Shown piece by piece: positions 9,801-12,421 of a DNA stretch of 12,421 nt. The notes below the pieces were generated by a model that did no database searches, was not told the DNA's origin, and saw nothing but the letters and a program-made list of their open reading frames with translations. The DNA comes from Zygnema cylindricum. Lineage: Eukaryota > Streptophyta > Zygnematophyceae > Zygnematales > Zygnemataceae. A program made the position numbers and the translations under genes. Every line of letters begins with the position of its first letter. The first letter of the stretch is position 1. The stretch spans positions 1-12,421 of the forward strand of contig JBBHKE010001498.1 of NCBI GenBank assembly GCA_037447655.1. The letters run 5' to 3'.

Positions 9801-9978
9801 CGCTCAATGCGTGAAAACTTGAAAAGCTTATCCTAATGGATTTTTTGTTACGTCTGACAAATATGGAGAAGACTTGTCATGTTCCTGTTTGACATCGCCT
9901 TTGATTTACAAACCGTCGTCCAAGGGAAACATTGGCTTCTGGAACGAATACTATGCTAAAGCCTGTCCTCCGAAATGA
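813..9978 (+). CDS. secreted two-domain Cys-rich protein with proline-rich linkers (5 coding exons, one internal TGA)
   Basis: Exons 813-876, 1490-1777, 8413-8430, 9303-9329 and 9680-9978 are each bounded by AG and GT and all join in phase 1. Their sum is 696 nt, giving 231 residues plus TGA. The order is signal peptide (1-21), domain 1 (about 22-117), a Pro-rich linker (118-132) and domain 2 (about 133-231). The two domains share five Cys at matching positions (23/134, 64/176, 88/200, 90/202, 113/228) and both end near C-P-x-K. The Cys pattern vaguely recalls PAN/Apple or WSC extracellular modules, but I do not recognise the family. An in-frame TGA at 9820-9822 (codon 180) would truncate domain 2. 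Intron 2 carries a 6.3-kb retrotransposon. The joined structure is inferred from splice signals, phase and domain homology, not from transcripts. Confidence 0.7.
877..1489 (+). other. host intron 1
   Basis: A 613-bp intron runs from GTAAGT at 877 to TTTACAG at 1489. It contains long T runs (about 919-932 and 1000-1011) and a 19-base A run (1069-1087). No coding potential was recognised. Confidence 0.65.
1490..1777 (+). CDS. host exon 2: Cys-rich domain 1
   Basis: This 288-nt, phase 1-1 exon follows a TTTACAG acceptor and ends at CAG|GTGTGC. It encodes about 96 residues with Cys at protein positions 23, 64, 88, 90 and 113. Around the central block (C64 to Y97) it aligns without gaps to domain 2: C-x-K, then G-F, then G-x-D, then C-x-C-x-T-S. 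The matching spacing, including 41 versus 42 residues from the first to the second Cys, shows that the two exons arose by duplication. No membrane segment is visible. The number of Cys is odd, so one may be free or pair between subunits. Confidence 0.72.
1812..1886 (+). repeat. polypurine tract, left part of the insertion target
   Basis: About 75 bases are almost all A and G, with only a few pyrimidines. The tract resumes immediately to the right of the element at 8160, so the retrotransposon split a single tract of about 200 bp. The last five bases, GGAAG (1882-1886), are the left target-site copy. Confidence 0.75.
2062..2119 (+). repeat. 9-bp tandem array in U3 of the 5' LTR
   Basis: Repeats of about TCATAGCAG run in tandem, partly degenerate. 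The 3' LTR has the same array with more copies (7314-7387), so copy number is unstable. Inverse-complement relatives (GCTGCTATG, about 1922-1942) lie near the LTR start, so the two arms could pair. Confidence 0.7.
2563..2570 (+). promoter_or_regulatory. LTR TATA box (5' LTR)
   Basis: TATATATA is conserved in both LTRs (7840-7847 in the 3' copy). A dyad TACGGT...ACCGTA (2534-2539 and 2547-2552) lies just upstream and CCAAT motifs lie further upstream. Transcription would start roughly 25-35 bp downstream, which defines U3/R near 2595. The start point is inferred. Confidence 0.55.
2612..2665 (+). promoter_or_regulatory. two hairpins in the LTR transcript leader
   Basis: A perfect 8-bp stem, AAAACTGC (2612-2619) with GCAGTTTT (2623-2630), has a GAA loop. 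It is followed by a 7-bp stem, AAGATCA (2649-2655) with TGATCTT (2659-2665), with a TTG loop. Both are unchanged in the 3' LTR (7889-7907, 7926-7942). They fall shortly after the predicted start site, so they would sit at the 5' end of the genomic RNA. Their role is unknown. Confidence 0.5.
2887..2901 (+). other. candidate primer-binding site (half-tRNA, initiator Met type)
   Basis: Immediately after the CAACA end of the 5' LTR lies CGTCACGGGCCCTCC. Drosophila copia is known to prime from an internal fragment of initiator tRNA-Met, and its site also abuts the LTR end and carries a GGGCCC core. The GTCACGGGCCC stretch differs from the copia-type GTTATGGGCCC at two of eleven positions. No conventional TGG-starting site follows the LTR. 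The match is degenerate, so this is tentative. Confidence 0.35.
3430..3501 (+). repeat. 36-bp tandem duplication within gag
   Basis: Bases 3430-3465 and 3466-3501 are identical 36-bp copies. The duplication keeps frame, but the copy junction makes a TAG codon (3464-3466) where the second copy reads TAC. Confidence 0.9.
3778..5453 (+). pseudogene. pol: retrotransposon protease and integrase (disrupted)
   Basis: Protease: the aspartic-protease motif I-I-D-S-G-C-S-S-H-M has its catalytic Asp codon at 3868. Integrase: an H-x4-H...C-x2-C zinc module (W-H-K-R-L-G-H to C-D-G-C, about 4261-4380) is followed by a full D,D35E core. The acidic codons are GAT 4456 (H-S-D-V-W-G-P), GAC 4645 (R-S-D-N-G-G-K) and GAA 4753 (V-S-E-R). 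TGA at 5014-5016 replaces what is usually Gly in the conserved G-I-F-M-G-Y block, and the same frame continues after it. A Pro-run (about 5248-5270) marks the linker toward reverse transcriptase. The catalytic residues are intact but the reading frame is not. Confidence 0.9.
5350..5487 (+). repeat. CTGCGAA-rich repeat with an approximately 104-bp duplication
   Basis: Copies of about GCGAA(A/G)CTGC occur at 5348-5366 and from 5407 to 5470. The blocks beginning at 5350 and 5454 match over more than 30 bp, through a CTATT-TCTG segment, at an offset of 104 bp. Since 104 leaves remainder 2 on division by 3, this duplication accounts for the frame change between integrase and reverse transcriptase. 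The peptides match across frames: R-N-C-E-A-A-L-F-S in one copy and R-S-C-E-T-A-L-L-S in the other. Confidence 0.65.
5454..6470 (+). pseudogene. pol: retrotransposon reverse transcriptase (disrupted)
   Basis: This is a copia-type reverse transcriptase. It has W-E-L-V-E-L-P and G-C-K-W-V-F-K (about 5592-5652), A-R-L-V-A-K-G-Y-S-Q, M-D-V-K-T-A-F-L-H-G (catalytic Asp, about 5827-5856), L-Y-G-L-K and the catalytic Y-V-D-D (6084-6095). Shortly after Y-V-D-D a one-base loss near 6105-6125 moves the frame; it resumes with R-F-E-M-M-D-L-G-E-A-K (about 6155-6187). TAA at 6383-6385 interrupts the connection region before the Y-R-Q-I-V-G-S-L segment. The enzyme would copy element RNA to cDNA. The motifs are preserved but no continuous product can be made. 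Confidence 0.9.
6477..6502 (+). repeat. 13-bp tandem duplication causing a frameshift
   Basis: CAGCAGTTGGCGC occurs twice head to tail (6477-6489, 6490-6502). Thirteen is one more than a multiple of three, and the reading frame of the conserved protein changes by exactly +1 here. Confidence 0.88.
6703..6768 (+). repeat. 33-bp in-frame tandem duplication in RNase H
   Basis: Two 33-bp copies contain ACATGCTGCTGGAGTAGCAA and then C-T-T-C-A-A-A-A-G-G-T, with one mismatch (AAGCTT versus AATCTT). The result is an eleven-residue repeat just before the conserved S-T-M-E-A-E-Y. Confidence 0.88.
7124..7138 (+). other. polypurine tract (plus-strand primer)
   Basis: AAGGGTTTAGGGGAG directly abuts the TGTTG start of the 3' LTR. 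This is the position and composition expected for the RNase H-resistant primer of plus-strand DNA synthesis. Confidence 0.7.
7139..8159 (+). repeat. 3' LTR
   Basis: It begins TGTTGTTTTGG directly after TAGGGGAG and ends CTCAACA, followed by GGAAT and resumed purine tract. It is 1,021 bp against 1,000 bp for the 5' copy, mainly because of extra copies in the 9-bp array. It retains the TATA box (7840-7847), the hairpins and the gag-type ATG (8106-8108). That reading frame enters flanking host DNA and stops at 8184-8186. Confidence 0.88.
7314..7387 (+). repeat. 9-bp tandem array in U3 of the 3' LTR
   Basis: This is the same TCATAGCAG-type array as in the 5' LTR, expanded by about 16 bp. An ATAGATCATAG junction suggests a slippage or duplication event. 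Confidence 0.7.
8160..8286 (+). repeat. polypurine tract, right part of the insertion target
   Basis: The tract begins with the right target copy GGAAT (8160-8164) and continues as G/A-rich sequence with GTGAGAGAGG repeats. It is the continuation of 1812-1886, interrupted by the element. Confidence 0.75.
8413..8430 (+). CDS. host exon 3: 18-nt proline-rich microexon
   Basis: It is flanked by AATTGCAG and GTGCGT. In phase 1 it reads P-P-P-P-K between split codons. Its length is a multiple of three, so it could be skipped without shifting frame. It fits between domain 1 and the next microexon. Confidence 0.6.
8431..9302 (+). other. host intron 3
   Basis: An 872-bp AT-rich intron runs from GTGCGT to GTGTCCAG. 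It holds a strong hairpin (8445-8476) and several A and T runs. No gene was recognised in it. Confidence 0.55.
8445..8476. repeat. 12-bp perfect inverted repeat just after the microexon donor
   Basis: ATTAATGTATTT (8445-8456) and AAATACATTAAT (8465-8476) are perfect complements separated by 8 nt. The hairpin starts 14 bases after the 5' splice site of the 18-nt microexon. A role in splice-site presentation is possible; it may also be a chance AT-rich palindrome. Confidence 0.75.
9303..9329 (+). CDS. host exon 4: 27-nt proline-rich microexon
   Basis: Acceptor GTGTCCAG and donor A|GTTAGT flank 27 nt. In phase 1 it reads G-P-P-P-P-A-K-P plus S, then a split codon that becomes Ser when joined to exon 5. 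It resembles exon 3, suggesting microexon duplication, and extends the linker between the two Cys-rich domains. Confidence 0.65.
9330..9679 (+). other. host intron 4
   Basis: A 350-bp intron runs from GTTAGT to a strong acceptor with a long pyrimidine tract (TTTTTTCTTTTTTCAG-type). Nothing else was recognised in it. Confidence 0.6.
9680..9978 (+). CDS. host exon 5: Cys-rich domain 2, with in-frame TGA
   Basis: This terminal exon encodes residues 133-231, with Cys at 134, 176, 200, 202 and 228 matching domain 1 in spacing. From C176 onward about 34 residues align without gaps to domain 1. TGA at 9820-9822 (codon 180) stands where domain 1 has Ser68, four residues after the aligned Cys. Sequence beyond it stays in frame and conserved to the final TGA (9976-9978). 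This suggests a recent nonsense change, a polymorphism or error, or, much less likely, recoding. No AATAAA signal follows closely, so the 3' end is unknown. Confidence 0.65.
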
Positions 9979-10513
9979 GGCTTGTGACATCAAACCATTC
10001 ATCCGTTGATTGATCTCCTTTCTTGTTTTTATGAGTATTGTGAACAAAATTCTAATGAACGTTTTTTTTCTTCCAAACAAAATGGTAAAAAACTAGTGGG
10101 TTGTTTTTTGTGATTGTTTTAAGGTGACTTTAAAGTTAGTCATGGATGTTCGCATTGGGATGCCAAATTCTCTCCCAAATTTCCTTGTGTTGATGTGAGA
10201 ACTTTTCATGGCTTGTTTTTATAATTATTAGTGATCTTAGGATTCTTTGAGAAAACACATGCTGTTTTATGTTCATGTCCTTGGTCATCACGCAACTTAT
10301 GTTTTGTCTTTTATAATGTTTCTATGTTTCTATTTAAGAAGGGATTGTTATGTTTGACTTCTTTTTTTGTGCATAGCATTCAGTTTTCTATTGTTTGACA
10401 TGCCAAGTTAGAAAACTGTATTTTTCATCATTTTCTCGTATATTAGTAAAAGACATAGGAAAAAGATTAGACTTGATCTGACAGTTTTTTGGTTTTGGTT
10501 CCCATGGATGCAG
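9979..10513. other. 3' flank or intron, no gene seen
   Basis: AT-rich sequence without recognisable coding potential. It is 3' UTR if the gene ends at 9978, or intron if the downstream microexon candidate is used. Confidence 0.4.
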
Positions 10514-10537
10514 CATTCCCCCCACCCCCGAAAAAAG
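10514..10537 (+). other. candidate orphan 24-nt proline-rich microexon
   Basis: A T-rich tract ending GGATGCAG precedes 24 bases followed by GTTAAT. In phase 1 it reads F-P-P-P-P-K-K between split codons, like exons 3 and 4. I found no following domain exon in the window and no good donor at the end of exon 5. It is either a relic of a longer multi-domain gene or the start of a continuation beyond the window. Confidence 0.35.
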
Positions 10538-10673
10538 GTTAATTGTGCCACAATGGTACAAAACCATGAATATTATTTATTGGGAACACCCTATTATTTT
10601 TTTTTTTCATTTTTTGTTGCTAGAGATATTAATGACGTTAGCAGAATAACTACTTATCACTTTAGGGAGGGAG

Positions 10674-10721
10674 GAAGAGCAAGAGAGGGGGGAAGCAGAG
10701 ATGGAGGGAGGGAGGTGGGGG
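10674..10721 (+). repeat. purine-rich tract with G-runs
   Basis: About 48 bases are nearly all G and A, including GGAGGGAGGGAGGTGGGGG. The G-runs could form a quadruplex. The strand bias is the same as in the other purine tracts of the window. Confidence 0.65.
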
Positions 10722-10815
10722 ATTTTCGGTGGAGTGTTGGTTTTGGTATTGTTACAATGATGAGTCATCTTGGGAGTCAAAGGGGTTCCTAGTATTTTGT
10801 CTAATAAGTTATTGA

Positions 10816-10884
10816 TTTTAGTGCGACTGGCATTTAGTGCAGTCAGCTATAGTGCGGCAAAATATAGTGTTTAATTAGTGTTTA
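10816..10884 (+). repeat. degenerate short repeat around TTTAGTGC / TATAGTG
   Basis: Five loosely spaced copies of T(T/A)TAGTG(C/T) occur at intervals of about 14-17 bp. The array is short and degenerate. Confidence 0.35.
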
Positions 10885-11638
10885 TAGTCCTAAAGGGCGT
10901 ATTGTGGCGTCGGGATCAGACGAGTTTGTTAAGTGACTCCGGTCACAAAAGTCAGAAAGAGTATTTTTGTAATTGTTGCAGCGATTACTCTTTTAATTAA
11001 ATCTGGCTCAAACTCCTGGATGATTGCACAAATATTTCTTGTTTAATTTAAAGTTCACAGTTTATTTTCAATGTTTCAATTTTTCTCTAATCTTCAGCCT
11101 CTATGATGCTTAGTTTAACACTTCATGTCCAACTTTTTAACTTCCAACTTTTAAGAAGTCAAACAAAGGAAACAATTCTATTTATTGAACACATCTACTG
11201 ATACCTATTTGTGTTTAATTGCATTTATCGTGACGACCCATTTAGTCTTTGTTTTACTTTTTATCATCTGATAAATGACACAAAATATAGGATAGATCAC
11301 TTGCTTAAAGAATATATAAGTTTCATATTGAATTTTTTGAAGTTCATTTTATTCAAGCTAATTACACCATCTGAATGTTGTTTGTACCTTTTCCCCCGTC
11401 AATACCAGCACTAGTCAACACTTCCATTTTGACCTTTGAAAATGCTAAATTCTTTAAGATTACAATCTCACCAGGTGTTTTATTGAGCAAAAGACAACAA
11501 TTAATTTTTGATGTTGGCTCAATTACTAGAATGTGAGGGATGAAAACCGCATCGATTGGTGCCTGTCTTTCTGAGTGAAATGTTGACACGCATTTAAAAA
11601 TGTTAAAAATGTTTTTGCACGAAGAATGTGAGTACAAC
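10885..11638. other. AT-rich non-coding stretch
   Basis: No gene, RNA or clear mobile element was recognised. Open frames in this stretch are short, lack motifs and are not flanked by convincing splice signals. Confidence 0.4.
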
Positions 11639-11639
11639 T

Positions 11640-11855
11640 TAATTTTCATTGAGGAGTAATAAAATGTTCATTGAATAATGATTTAACTTTCATCAAGTTA
11701 TTAATTTAACTTCCATGGAATTACAAGTTCATGTCCCAACCAGTTATAATTCAACGTCCATCAACCTATAATTTAACGTCCATCAAGTTATAATTAACGT
11801 CCATTACAGTATTATTGAACGTCCATCAAATTATATTTTAGCGTTCATCGACGAG
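11640..11855 (+). repeat. 22-bp minisatellite, about ten copies
   Basis: Cores related to GTCCATCAA start at 11645, 11667, 11689, 11711, 11733, 11756, 11778, 11799, 11821 and 11843. The period is therefore 22 bp (21-23). Between cores the consensus is about GTTATAATTTAAC. Outer copies are more diverged (TTCATTGA, GTTCATCGA), and the central ones are closest to each other. Confidence 0.85.
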
Positions 11856-12031
11856 AGCAGCGTGAAATGATTTGCTTCATTAGATAATGAGATTAGGAAT
11901 CAAAAAAAAGACGCTAAAGCCAAACATAAAAAAAGCAGCAAAAAATTATAACAAATAGGGGAATAATTTTATGGCGGGAAACTATACCTAACACTTCGTT
12001 TGGTTCGGTTAGGCGTCATTTAGGTCAAAAG

Positions 12032-12421
12032 CGTTGTAGAAGGAGAGGGAGTGGGAGGGTGAAAGCTAGGGGGAGGGGAGCGAGAGAGGGAGAGGATGGA
12101 GGAGAAAAAGGCAGGATTGGAGGGAGGGAGGAGGGAGATAGGGAGGGGGCGAGAAAGAGGGCGAGAGCGAAGCAAGGGGAGGTAAGGGAGATAGGGAGAG
12201 AGGGACAGGGCGAGAAGGAGGGGAAGAGAAAAGAAGGGGAAAGGAGAGGGAAGTCGAGAGAGATAGAGAGGGGGAGAGGAATTTAGGAGGGATAGGGGAA
12301 GGGCTAGGAGGGAGAAGGGAAAGAAGGGGGCGGGAGAGGAAGATAGGGTGGGCGAACAGAGGGAGAGATGGGGAGAGGGGTGGGAGTGGGGAGATAGAGG
12401 GCGAGACAGACAGAGAGGGGC
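12032..12421 (+). repeat. long polypurine block running off the window
   Basis: About 390 bases are overwhelmingly G and A on the + strand, with scattered single pyrimidines. The composition is a GGGAGA/GAGAGG mixture without a fixed period. Open frames through it encode only Arg/Glu/Gly-rich low-complexity sequence and are not genes. Confidence 0.85.

Noticed and set aside
9820-9822. TGA as a confident selenocysteine codon
   Set aside because: The aligned residue in domain 1 is Ser, not Cys, and I could not identify a SECIS structure by eye. A simple nonsense change is more likely.
10508-10792. Open frame of 94 codons as a gene
   Set aside because: It runs through a T-rich stretch and the purine tract, with no motif or homology recognised. 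Only the 24-nt microexon candidate at its start has support.
12059-12286. Open frame encoding an Arg/Glu/Gly-rich protein
   Set aside because: It is translation of a polypurine simple repeat, which lacks stops by composition.

Overview
The window is eukaryotic DNA, most likely from an invertebrate or early-branching animal. Evidence for this: AT-rich sequence with canonical GT-AG introns, a modular secreted-protein gene built from phase 1-1 exons, and a Ty1/copia-type LTR retrotransposon. I cannot name the species.

Host gene (+ strand, about 808-9978): a secreted protein is spread over five coding exons. They are a signal-peptide exon (813-876), a Cys-rich domain exon (1490-1777), two proline-rich microexons of 18 and 27 nt (8413-8430, 9303-9329), and a second Cys-rich domain exon homologous to the first (9680-9978). 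Every junction is phase 1 and the exon lengths sum to 696 nt, or 231 residues plus a stop. One in-frame TGA lies in the second domain (9820-9822, codon 180), so this copy is a pseudogene, a null allele, a sequencing error or a recoding case. A third proline-rich microexon candidate (10514-10537, 24 nt, also phase 1-1) lies downstream with no partner exon that I can find.

Retrotransposon (1887-8159, same strand): a complete but dead copia element sits inside intron 2, in the middle of a polypurine tract. The boundaries are well supported by TGTTG...CAACA LTR ends, a 5-bp target duplication with one mismatch (GGAAG/GGAAT), a polypurine primer before the 3' LTR, and purine tract on both sides. 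Removing the element leaves an intron of about 357 bp. The domain order is gag, protease, integrase, reverse transcriptase, RNase H. The coding region carries six nonsense codons and four frame changes, several caused by short tandem duplications. The gag start codon appears to lie inside the LTR, as in yeast Ty1. A degenerate candidate for a copia-type half-tRNA primer site abuts the 5' LTR.

Flanks: 1-807 is upstream/5' flank with a cluster of ACGT-core motifs and a nested inverted repeat, and it ends in a splice-acceptor-like tract just before the ATG. Sequence from 9979 to 12421 has no convincing gene. It holds the orphan microexon, a short purine tract, a ten-copy 22-bp minisatellite (about 11640-11855), and a purine-rich block of at least 390 bp running off the right end.
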